Shown here one piece after another: positions 8,253 to 15,905 of a stretch of DNA of 17,946 nucleotides. The stretch comes from Thalassiosira profunda (Eukaryota; Bacillariophyta; Thalassiosirophyceae; Thalassiosirales; Thalassiosiraceae), in NCBI GenBank assembly GCA_036939355.1, contig JALLAP010000148.1, positions 1 to 17,946 on the forward strand, in the 5' to 3' direction. The notes under the pieces are model-generated. The model had not been told where the DNA came from. It was given only the letters and a program-made list of their open reading frames with translations, and did no database searches. The position numbers and the translations under genes are program-made. Each line of letters opens with the position of its first letter. Position 1 is the stretch's first letter.

Positions 8253-11200
8253 CTAGGCTGCCGCCGCTGCACTTGCTGGTCCCAACGTTTCGTCTGGCCA
8301 GGTGAGAGGGCAGTTCATCATGTGACTGCGGTCGACGCGGAACGGAGTCCCTTGCTTGGGCTTCGTGTTCATGTCGATCCACATCTCCTCCGTCGGCTTG
8401 TACGTCACGGCGACCTCGCCCTGCTCGATCTTGTCCTTCACGAAGAAGTACTTGACCTTGATGTGCTTCGTCCGCTTGCTGCTGGACATCTTGCCGTTCC
8501 TCTCGAGAAGAATGGCACTCTTGTTGTCTTGGAAGATCTCCGCGTGCGTCATGTCGTACCCCTGCTCCTGGATGAAGTACAGGCTCCACAGGACCTCGGA
8601 CATCGCGTCGTCCACTCCGACGAGCTCGGTCTCGGTCGAGCTCTTCGTGTTGATCTTCTGCTTCCGAGAGAAGCTAATCACGGCTCCCTTGCCGAGCGTC
8701 ATTCCGGCGCCGGTTTGACCTTTGCAGTCCCAGTGCACCGCGTGGGACGCGTCGACTGCCCACGTTGCACTCGTCAGCTTGTCCACTGTCAGTCGCAACG
8801 GAAGCGTCCGCGTGCCCTTCAAATACCGCAGGACCCGCTTCAGCTTTCCCCAGTCGTCCTCGTCCGGCTTCTTCACTCGCGTGGTGAGGAAAGCCACCGC
8901 CGTCTGGATGTCTCGCCGAGCTCGCGACGAGAGGAAGAGGAGCTGTGCCACGGAGTGGTGGAACATCACGGCCTGCTCTTCGGGCAGGTACTTCGCTTCG
9001 TCCTCGTCTCGGACCTTGAACAGGTGGTCCGCGTGCGGCGTCGGAGCACTCTTGGTGATCTCCTCGGGGAAATCCTCGTGGATTTTGTCGATGTACGGCA
9101 CCATCGATACCTTGAACACCCCGTCCTCGGAGTAGTCGATATCCATTCCGAGGTAGTCGTGCTTCTTGCCTCGGTGCACCACAATCTTGTCGCCGTAGAA
9201 TCCCTTCAGGTAGATCAACAGCTTCGTCACCTCGAAGCTGTCAGCGCACGAGATCTTCAGGTCGTCCACGTGCCACAGGACGGTCATTTGGCCGCTCGGT
9301 GTCTCCATGTTGGCGACGCACGGGTCGTACGGATTGATGCTGAATCCGTAGTCGAGCAGCTCCTGCTTGAGCTTGCGGTAAAACAGCAGAGCCGACCTCA
9401 ACAGGCCATACAACGACTTGTACAGTTGCACGTACAGAATGGGCTTGCCTCGGCCGTCCCTCGTCACGTACTTGCGGTACAGCTTCGGGTTCACCTTCAC
9501 CATCAGCTCCGCGAGCTCGCCCCGCAGCGCCATGATGATGTGCTCGTCCGTTAGGGTGTGGAGGAACGCGCCGGGCAGGTCGCACGTTGCAACGTCTCGC
9601 TGTTCGTGGGCGTCGATCGCCCCCGTGATGAAGATCGAGTTCGTTGCCACGGTCGGCGAGGAAGCGTCCTCCTTCCTGATGTACTCGCGCTGGGGCGCAC
9701 CGTTGATGCACGTTCGTCCCTTGATGGACTCGTCCCGCTTCTCCTTCAGGAAGATAAGCGACGCCAGCGCCTTCCGGCGCTCTTCTTTCGATAGCGACCT
9801 CGCGTCGCGCGGGAAGAAAGCGTCCATATCGTGGAGTTGGCGCATTTCCTTCATGGCGCCCTCCTCGGCCCGCTCTCGGCCGAACTGCTTAATGCCCTGC
9901 TTCATACTGAGCTGGGCCATGATGATGCCGACCAGCTGAACCTCGTCCTCGTGGACGAGCAGCGGCGCTGTCCCGTCGTCCGACTCCTCGTCGGTCAGGG
10001 AGCACGTGGACTCGGTGCGCTCGTCGTCCTCCAGCGGGCGGATGCTCACGAGCCCGCCGCATGCCGCCTTCACCGCTTGGGCGTCAAACAGGCTCGGACA
10101 CATGATGTGGATCCGGTTTGGTGCGGCATTCTTGTCGGTGCCGCTGGGCTCCGATGCGGCATCGGAGTCGTCGTCCGCGGCGCTCGCCGCGACGTTCATG
10201 TATCGCTCGTCCTCGCGGAAACGAGGTTGGGTCCGCATCCCCGCGTTCTCCCGGGCGCTGCGTCGCTGACCCTCGGCCGCTTCCGCTGGCTCTTCGACAA
10301 ACTCGTCGGGGTCGAGCGCGTCCTCGAAGTCGGCGGACTCGTCGGATTCGGACTCCTCGGCGGGATCGTAGTCCTCGTCGTCCGAGGAATCGTCCTCATA
10401 CTCGAGCTCTGGCGCCGCCTCATCGTCGGAATCGGGGTGCACGACATTCACGTTGAACGTGATGTTCTGTTCGTTGCCCCCGTCCACTCCTGCATTTCCG
10501 CCTTGGCCCAGGAGCGACCTCGCTCTGGGTCCAAAATCGGCGTTCTCGGCGGCGGCCGCCGCCCTCTCCGCTAGGGACGGCTCGGGGTCGTCGATAACGG
10601 CGGGCGTACCCTCGAGCCCCTCGTAGTCCGACTCCATCGTCACTCCTGGCATCTCGGCCGGGATGTCGGGGTACGGCGCATGCTCGGGCTCGGGCGCGTT
10701 GTCCTCGATGAGGATCTCGCCCTCCTCGTCCGTCCAATCGAACGGCTGGTTGTTTCGGTCGCAGAAGCGGAGCCGTCCGCTCCGCTGGTCGCGGCGGCCC
10801 CACCGCTCGACCTTCCTCTTGATGCTTTCGGGCATCGGGTACTCCCTGAAGTCGCGGCGCTTCACGAACTTCCCCGTCCGCAGGGACAGGAACTTGTAGG
10901 AGCCCTGCCTGTTCCCCGTCGGTCCGCAGCAGATCGCGTCTTGGCTCCGCTCCTCCTGCGTGTTGGTGATGCTCGGGTCCTCAAAGGCCTGGCAGAAGCT
11001 TCCGAACTGCCCCCGCATGTGGTTCTTCACGCTCAGCTGCCACCGCAGCACCAGCTGACGGGGCGAGTAGACCTCCGAGATGCCCTGGGGGTCCACGTAG
11101 GCGTTGATGAACATGACGGCGTTCCTGACCAGCTCCTTGATGAGCTGATTCGGGAGGATGTCGAACGGCATGTCGGCCTGGATGCAGCGGCACCGCTCCT

Positions 11201-13958
11201 TGACATAGCGGATCTTCCGCTCGATCTCGCCCACGTGCTCGTTCTTGGCCGTGGTGTTGATGACGATCATGTCCCGCGTCTTCTCCTTGATCTTTTCGAA
11301 CTCGCCGTCCATGAGGGCGGTCTGGCAAAGGAAGCCGGCGCGTCGGTAAAGCTTAACAACATCAATTAGAGCATTACCCAGCTCGGCCTTAGACCTACGG
11401 GGGACGAACTGAACGGTCAAGAATCTTATCTTCCTCGAAAGGGTGATCAAGAATGGCAAGCCGCTCACGAACATCACATCCGCCACCAGCGTCACGAGCT
11501 TGTGCCTCTCAACGACGCTGGCGGGGATGGAGTCGTACTCCGTTTCTACCCTTTCGGGTTTACTCCGAACCCATTTGCCTTTTGCACACGGAAGCGATGG
11601 TCCGAAGATTGCGTCGGCATTAGAGATGTCATCAGTGTTGATGGGACAATCTCGAAACAGGGAGCTTTCGCTCTTACGACTCACCTCCTTCTTGTAGGCG
11701 GCCGTGCTGGGATGCCCCGCCCTGGCTTGGAGCTTCCTCGCGAGGTAGGCCCGCTGGACCTCCTTCTTGGTGTACCCCTCGAAGTTCTTGCGGATGGTCT
11801 GCTGTATCAGCATGGCCGAGTCATCGGCGTCGATGCCGATCTGCAGCAGGTACGCCGAGGGGTCCTCGCCGAGGGACTCCTGAGGCTTCCCCTGGGGCTC
11901 CTCCTGGGGCTCCTCCTGGGGCTCCTCCTGGGGCTCCTGCTCCGCGCACTCCTGGGGTTCCACCTCGGCCGCCTCCTCGGCGGCGTGGAGCTCCTCGGCG
12001 GCGCTGTGGATGAACTGGGTGGCGGCGCCGCCATCCTCTTCGGATAGGTCCACGTACGGGAAGCCCGTCCTGGGGCAGCGCTTGAACACGGCTTCGCCCG
12101 CAGGGGTGTGGCAGATGAACGCCCCGCCCCTCTCGGTGCTCTTGTACTCCACCGTGCCCATCGCCTCCAGCTGCTTGAGGGACACGACGTTCGCGATCCC
12201 CTCGCGGTCCAGCCAGAACCTGGTCTTGCCGAAGTACCCCTCCTCGGAGGTGGTGCTCGGCCCTCCGTTGGTCTGGAGGGTGAGCGGTTTGTCGGCCTTG
12301 CCGACGTCGGTAAGGTGGTCGGCCACCACCATCTGGTTGTCGGTGGTGCACGTGTCGAGGTAGAGCCAGTCCTTGTTGAGGGTGGAGGACTTCTTGACCT
12401 CGCCGCCGCCTTGGAAGAGCGTGGCCCCCGACGCCTCGGCGTCGTCAGCCACGTTCAGCAGCTGGGCGCGGATGCCCTGCTTCTGCTCGGCGGTCAGCTT
12501 GGGGCAGTCCTTCATGGCGTGGCCCCCTCCGCAGTGCATGCAGTTGAGAGGCTTCCCGCTCGGAGCCTCGGGCTTGGCGGCCTTGCGCGCCTGCCTCTTC
12601 TGCTGAGCGGGGGCCGATGGCTGATCGGGCTGCCCGCCCTGGGCGGCGCTCGCGTAGCTCTTGGCCTGCTTCTTCTGGGCCGTCCCCTTGGACATCATCA
12701 TGTTCACCCCCTCGGGGGCGTCGCCGTCCGTCTCGGCGGCGGCGTTGTCGGCGTCCTCCCCGGCCTGCATGAAGTTGAGGCCGTCCTCGGCGTCGTCATC
12801 GGCGGGGGGAGCCTGGTATCGCCCCTCGTTGCGGGGCTGGCGGTGCCTCGCCTTGGCGGTCTGGAAGTTGTCCATCATGGACAGCAGCTCGTTGCAGTCG
12901 CGGGGGTAGTTGTTCTGCTTGCCCACCGCGAAATCGTTGCTGCACTTCTCTTTGAGGCGCCAGTGCCGACCGTCGTCGGCTCCGCTCAACATGAAGGCGG
13001 CCTTGGATTCGTTTTCGACCTCGACGGTCGCCCGCGCCACATCGGCTGGAGTGGGAGCTGGATTGCCGTCGGCGCCCAGATGGGCCTCCTCCTCGGCTAT
13101 GGCCCTCGCCCGGTCGGCGATGAGCCCCGGGTGGCGGGTGATGCAGCCCCCTTGCTGCTCGATGGCGTCGAAGTGTCCCTCGATGCGCTCCTTCCACGCG
13201 GCGTTGGCCTCTTTGGGCCCCTGCACGTCCGTCAGCACGATCTTGATCATCTCGGCCATGCTCCAATTGGGCTCCTGGTGGGCCTCCCGGCCGCACACGA
13301 TGTTCCTGATCTCGTCGAGGAGGGCGATGGGGTTCTTGGCCCGATCGAAGGTGTCGTAGTTGGGCACTGCCTCCAGCTTGCTCCTCACGACCTTGGAGCA
13401 CTGCTCCCAGATCGTCTCATACGCGGCGACGAGGTCCTTCGCCAGGTCGTCGCGCTTCTTGGGCACGCGCTTGATCTCGCCCTCCCAGATGAGCACGGCT
13501 CCACGGTTGGACCGCTCCTCGGGGATGAACTGCCCCTGGTTGTCGGGGTCAGGCACCATGTTGGGGACGGGAGGACCGTTTGGGTCGTTGGGGTTCGGCA
13601 CCATCACCGGCAACGTCGCCGGCGGTTCGGCCGGTTCGGTGATGGTGGGGAGCACGCCCGCCTCTAGCGCGTCTGCCACCAGGATACGCTCGTCCCCGCC
13701 TTCACGGCGGAGGTAGGCGATGACCGCCTTCTTCGTCCTCTCGTACTGGGCCGCGTGCTCGGGCCTCCCGCACTCAAACACGTCCGTCTTGATGGCGGTG
13801 ATGGCCGACACGTGCGCCTTTGGTTTGTTGGCCTTCCCTCGGCCTCCTCTCTTCCCCCCTCCGCGTCCTCCGCGGCCTTCTCCTCCACGGCCTGCACGGC
13901 CGTCTCCACCTCGGCCTGCACGGCCTCCTCCTCGGGCGGGTGCACCCCGTCCGCTCAT
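8253..13958 (-). CDS. Gag-Pol polyprotein of copia-type retrotransposon
   Basis: The frame encodes 1901 aa from the ATG at 13958 (A at -3); a GTG-led extension to 13985 is not a credible start. Residues 2-42 are an Arg/Gly-rich tail. Gag follows to about 375, then a zinc knuckle at 473-485 (CMHCGGGHAMKDC) spaced C-x2-C-x3-H-x4-C, one residue shorter than usual. The protease active site is LDTCTT, with D535 and Cys where Gly is normal. Integrase catalytic residues are D827, D884 and E913; its N-terminal zinc domain keeps only scattered ligands (GHPST, LPCAKGK). An acidic linker lies near 1175-1220. Reverse transcriptase carries D1460 and HVDD at 1563-1566, and RNase H D1736 with E and D near 1772 and 1810. 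There is no frameshift between gag and pol, so Gag excess must arise by processing or another route. The stop is TAG. Confidence 0.93.
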   Translation of the reverse strand: MSGRGAPARGGGRAGRGGDGRAGRGGEGRGGRGGGKRGGRGKANKPKAHVSAITAIKTDVFECGRPEHAAQYERTKKAVIAYLRREGGDERILVADALEAGVLPTITEPAEPPATLPVMVPNPNDPNGPPVPNMVPDPDNQGQFIPEERSNRGAVLIWEGEIKRVPKKRDDLAKDLVAAYETIWEQCSKVVRSKLEAVPNYDTFDRAKNPIALLDEIRNIVCGREAHQEPNWSMAEMIKIVLTDVQGPKEANAAWKERIEGHFDAIEQQGGCITRHPGLIADRARAIAEEEAHLGADGNPAPTPADVARATVEVENESKAAFMLSGADDGRHWRLKEKCSNDFAVGKQNNYPRDCNELLSMMDNFQTAKARHRQPRNEGRYQAPPADDDAEDGLNFMQAGEDADNAAAETDGDAPEGVNMMMSKGTAQKKQAKSYASAAQGGQPDQPSAPAQQKRQARKAAKPEAPSGKPLNCMHCGGGHAMKDCPKLTAEQKQGIRAQLLNVADDAEASGATLFQGGGEVKKSSTLNKDWLYLDTCTTDNQMVVADHLTDVGKADKPLTLQTNGGPSTTSEEGYFGKTRFWLDREGIANVVSLKQLEAMGTVEYKSTERGGAFICHTPAGEAVFKRCPRTGFPYVDLSEEDGGAATQFIHSAAEELHAAEEAAEVEPQECAEQEPQEEPQEEPQEEPQGKPQESLGEDPSAYLLQIGIDADDSAMLIQQTIRKNFEGYTKKEVQRAYLARKLQARAGHPSTAAYKKEVSRKSESSLFRDCPINTDDISNADAIFGPSLPCAKGKWVRSKPERVETEYDSIPASVVERHKLVTLVADVMFVSGLPFLITLSRKIRFLTVQFVPRRSKAELGNALIDVVKLYRRAGFLCQTALMDGEFEKIKEKTRDMIVINTTAKNEHVGEIERKIRYVKERCRCIQADMPFDILPNQLIKELVRNAVMFINAYVDPQGISEVYSPRQLVLRWQLSVKNHMRGQFGSFCQAFEDPSITNTQEERSQDAICCGPTGNRQGSYKFLSLRTGKFVKRRDFREYPMPESIKRKVERWGRRDQRSGRLRFCDRNNQPFDWTDEEGEILIEDNAPEPEHAPYPDIPAEMPGVTMESDYEGLEGTPAVIDDPEPSLAERAAAAAENADFGPRARSLLGQGGNAGVDGGNEQNITFNVNVVHPDSDDEAAPELEYEDDSSDDEDYDPAEESESDESADFEDALDPDEFVEEPAEAAEGQRRSARENAGMRTQPRFREDERYMNVAASAADDDSDAASEPSGTDKNAAPNRIHIMCPSLFDAQAVKAACGGLVSIRPLEDDERTESTCSLTDEESDDGTAPLLVHEDEVQLVGIIMAQLSMKQGIKQFGRERAEEGAMKEMRQLHDMDAFFPRDARSLSKEERRKALASLIFLKEKRDESIKGRTCINGAPQREYIRKEDASSPTVATNSIFITGAIDAHEQRDVATCDLPGAFLHTLTDEHIIMALRGELAELMVKVNPKLYRKYVTRDGRGKPILYVQLYKSLYGLLRSALLFYRKLKQELLDYGFSINPYDPCVANMETPSGQMTVLWHVDDLKISCADSFEVTKLLIYLKGFYGDKIVVHRGKKHDYLGMDIDYSEDGVFKVSMVPYIDKIHEDFPEEITKSAPTPHADHLFKVRDEDEAKYLPEEQAVMFHHSVAQLLFLSSRARRDIQTAVAFLTTRVKKPDEDDWGKLKRVLRYLKGTRTLPLRLTVDKLTSATWAVDASHAVHWDCKGQTGAGMTLGKGAVISFSRKQKINTKSSTETELVGVDDAMSEVLWSLYFIQEQGYDMTHAEIFQDNKSAILLERNGKMSSSKRTKHIKVKYFFVKDKIEQGEVAVTYKPTEEMWIDMNTKPKQGTPFRVDRSHMMNCPLTWPDETLGPASAAAAA
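11891..11938 (-). repeat. 12-bp tandem repeat encoding EEPQ
   Basis: Four exact copies of CCTGGGGCTCCT on the plus strand encode repeated Glu-Glu-Pro-Gln on the minus strand, in the spacer between protease and integrase. Copy number may vary between element copies. Confidence 0.85.
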
Positions 13959-13982
13959 CTTCACGATGACACACAAAGAATG

Positions 13983-13998
13983 CACTTCTTTGATAGAA
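13983..13998 (-). other. Primer-binding site complementary to own LTR
   Basis: The 16 nt adjoining the 5' LTR read TTCTATCAAAGAAGTG in element orientation. They lack the TGG expected opposite a tRNA CCA end. They are a perfect complement of an LTR segment (14083-14098; 17 bp if the terminal LTR base is included). The same LTR segment is at 7990-8006 in the other LTR. Position and complementarity match the self-primer site of Tf1-type elements. Confidence 0.6.
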
Positions 13999-14277
13999 TG
14001 TTAAAAATAAACCCCTCTCACGGCCGGATCATCGGCCTAGCGCGAGATATCGGGCACCATGCAATTGACTTCGTAACCACAGATTCTATCAAAGAAGTGA
14101 GAGGAGGCGAGGAGGCTCCGATGAGCCCTCAACGCTCCTCTCATCTTGCTGTTATCTACGTATCTTGCTGAGTCAGCGACTCACGACTCGCTTCCACGTG
14201 AAGCTAGTATGGCGATCATACTCGCCATCAGTCGCGCGGACGAAATCGTGCTTGCTCGAAGCACTCTTCGCCCAACA
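13999..14277 (-). repeat. 5' LTR (279 bp)
   Basis: This is the upstream LTR in element orientation, identical to 7906-8184. An initiator-like TCACTTC lies at about 14094-14100 on the minus strand, placing a likely transcript start near 14098. U3 would then be about 178 bp, and R plus U5 about 100 bp. Confidence 0.95.
14155..14200 (-). promoter_or_regulatory. Likely U3 enhancer cluster in the LTR
   Basis: The segment combines TACGTA (near 14157), a hairpin palindrome TGAGTC-AGC-GACTCA (14169-14183) containing an exact GCN4/AP-1 type TGAGTCA, and a CACGTG box (14195-14200) flanked by CTTC/GAAG symmetry. These are bZIP and bHLH target consensus sequences. They lie about 60-100 bp upstream of the inferred transcript start, where LTR enhancers are expected. 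The same sites occur in the other LTR (TGAGTCA at 8076). Function is inferred. Confidence 0.4.
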
Positions 14278-14282
14278 ATCTC
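14278..14282. repeat. Target-site duplication, right copy
   Basis: ATCTC directly follows the right LTR and matches 7901-7905 exactly. Confidence 0.9.
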
Positions 14283-14321
14283 CCCCACATCTCATCTCGT
14301 CCTCTCGCCGAGGACCAAACG

Positions 14322-15803
14322 ATGGGCAGCAGCTTCAGGCGCAAGACGGCGGCGACGGCGGTGATGCTGCTTGCAATCGAAGGCGCAGCCTTCGCTCCAC
14401 CTCCACCCCGCGGCGCCCTCGCCCGTTGCAATCCCAGAATACGCCCGCGTTGCAACGCGCTGCAGCAAACGAGTGCCAACGATGTCTCGGACATAGCGTC
14501 GCGGCTGCAGCGAGGCGTCGCCTCTATAAGTACATCTGCTGCAATTATCGCCGCGACGCTCTTCTCCCCGCTCAGCATCCACGTCGACCAACAGATCCCA
14601 CATGCACCGTCATTATCGATAGAGCGCTCGCGAGCGTTGGCGCTGACGGAAAACCAGCAGTTCGTTGCCGATGTGTGGTTCGCCGTCAGCGCACAATACT
14701 TCGACCAGTCCTTTAATGGGCTGGGCGAGGAGGGATGGCAGGCAAAAGAGAAGGAGGCGATACAGGCCGTGGCCGATACGGGCCCTGACGATGAGGTAGT
14801 GGTTGAGAGTGCAATCAAGACGATGCTCTCGGCGCTGGACGATCCCTACACGAGATATCTGCCGCCGCAAAAGTACGAGGCGCTGACGGCGTACGCCACC
14901 GGCCGGAGCAGTGCGGGCATAGGTGTGCAGCTGTTGGAAGATCCTAGAACGAAGAACGTAATGGTGATGGCCACAACGGCCGGAGGCCCGGCGGAAAAGG
15001 CCGGCGTGCGCGCGGGCGACGTCATACTCAAGATTGACGGGGAAAGCATGGAGGGAGCGTCGGCCGAGGAGGTCGCGGCCAAATGCCGAGGCGAGTCGGG
15101 AGGGAAGGTAGATGTCGATTATTTGCGCATGGGCGAGGATGGGAAGAAGAAGGATGCAAAGGAGGAGCATGTGACGCTGACGAGAGCGGTGATCAATGCA
15201 AACCCGATACAGGCATCGACGTTTGTTTCTGATAACGGCAAGAGGGTGGGAATGCTGCGGGTGCCGTCATTTAGCACAGAAACGGTGTCGCAAATGGTGG
15301 ACGCGCTCCGCTCGGTGGAAGATGACAAAGTCGATGCCATTGCAATCGACATTCGTGGCAATGTGGGCGGCTACATGCCCGCGGGGGTCGATGCCGCGAA
15401 GTTGTTCCTACCAGCAAGAGCCCACATTATAGCGGAGGTTGGCAAATCCGGCTCCTCTGTGAAAACGTACGACGCCGAAGGAATTGGGGCGGAGACGTCC
15501 CTTCCAGTATACCTCTTGGTGGACAAGCGAACGGCCAGCGCGTCAGAAATCTTCGCGGCCGCTTTGCAGGACAACCGACGCGCATTCGTTGTGGGCACCA
15601 CCAACACCTTTGGCAAGGGGCGGATACAGAACGTTCAACCCCTCGAAAACGGAAGTGGGGTGGCTGTCACTCGCGCTAGATACATCACGCCGAGAGGGAG
15701 GGATATCCACGGCGTTGGCATCCAACCAAACAAGAAGCCGGGGAGGTGCGAAGCCAATGATTCAGCAAAGCTTTGCCTCTCGGACATTGTGGACGTGTAT
15801 TGA
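14322..15803 (+). CDS. ctpA: Plastid C-terminal processing protease (CtpA, S41 family)
   Basis: This 493-aa intronless gene encodes the serine endoprotease that trims the C-terminal extension of precursor D1 (PsbA) in the thylakoid lumen, needed to assemble the photosystem II manganese cluster. Residues 1-23 form a signal peptide, followed by AAFAP (22-26), the secondary-plastid import motif with Phe at the cleavage site. A second hydrophobic stretch (about 68-86) fits a thylakoid transfer signal. The family N-domain (110-185) is followed by a PDZ domain (196-270) and the S41 core. By alignment with E. coli Prc and plant CtpA, the Ser-Lys dyad is S406 in TASASEIFAA and K432 in TFGKG, with one extra residue between them. 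The usual NNPGG motif reads RGNVGG (345-350). A retrotransposon LTR ends 44 bp upstream of the ATG, displacing the native promoter by about 6.4 kb. Confidence 0.92.
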   Translation: MGSSFRRKTAATAVMLLAIEGAAFAPPPPRGALARCNPRIRPRCNALQQTSANDVSDIASRLQRGVASISTSAAIIAATLFSPLSIHVDQQIPHAPSLSIERSRALALTENQQFVADVWFAVSAQYFDQSFNGLGEEGWQAKEKEAIQAVADTGPDDEVVVESAIKTMLSALDDPYTRYLPPQKYEALTAYATGRSSAGIGVQLLEDPRTKNVMVMATTAGGPAEKAGVRAGDVILKIDGESMEGASAEEVAAKCRGESGGKVDVDYLRMGEDGKKKDAKEEHVTLTRAVINANPIQASTFVSDNGKRVGMLRVPSFSTETVSQMVDALRSVEDDKVDAIAIDIRGNVGGYMPAGVDAAKLFLPARAHIIAEVGKSGSSVKTYDAEGIGAETSLPVYLLVDKRTASASEIFAAALQDNRRAFVVGTTNTFGKGRIQNVQPLENGSGVAVTRARYITPRGRDIHGVGIQPNKKPGRCEANDSAKLCLSDIVDVY

Positions 15804-15905
15804 CGAAAGAACGAGGCTGTCATGGACGCAGATTCCTCGACACAATACGCTAATGCTACTCTATCAATACACCGGTCTGCTCTTAGGGCAACAACCTCAA
15901 ATGCA

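Larger units (their letters stand above)
7906..14277 (-). mobile_element. Complete Ty1/copia (CoDi-like) LTR retrotransposon
   Basis: The element is 6372 bp long with identical 279-bp LTRs, terminal TGTT...AACA, and a perfect 5-bp target duplication. One minus-strand frame encodes Gag, protease, integrase, reverse transcriptase and RNase H in the Ty1/copia order. Integrase (NEHVGEIER) and RT (DLPGAFLH, WHVDDLK) signatures resemble diatom CoDi elements. The polypurine tract next to the 3' LTR is weak (GCAGGAGTG), and the usual tRNA primer site is replaced by a self-complementary sequence. Identical LTRs and an undamaged 1901-codon frame point to a very recent, possibly still active insertion. 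Confidence 0.93.

Noticed and set aside
8322..9554. 410-codon plus-strand ORF antisense to RT and RNase H
   Set aside because: Its composition (Val, Leu, His, Arg) mirrors the sense codons, while the minus strand carries clear RT and RNase H motifs.
12108..13667. 519-codon plus-strand ORF antisense to gag
   Set aside because: It lies wholly opposite the Gag frame, is repetitive in Gly, Leu, Val and His, and has no motif. GC-rich codons on the sense strand readily open antisense frames.
13959..13985. GTG-led nine-codon extension of Gag-Pol
   Set aside because: It would begin inside the primer-binding site and lacks an ATG; the ATG at 13958 has a good context.
13983..13998. Ordinary tRNA primer-binding site
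   Set aside because: No TGG at the LTR edge and no recognised tRNA 3' end complement, whereas the match to the LTR itself is perfect. Half-tRNA priming cannot be fully excluded without a search.
14228..14818. 196-codon minus-strand ORF over the ctpA 5' end
   Set aside because: Shadow of the ctpA frame that also crosses the LTR boundary.
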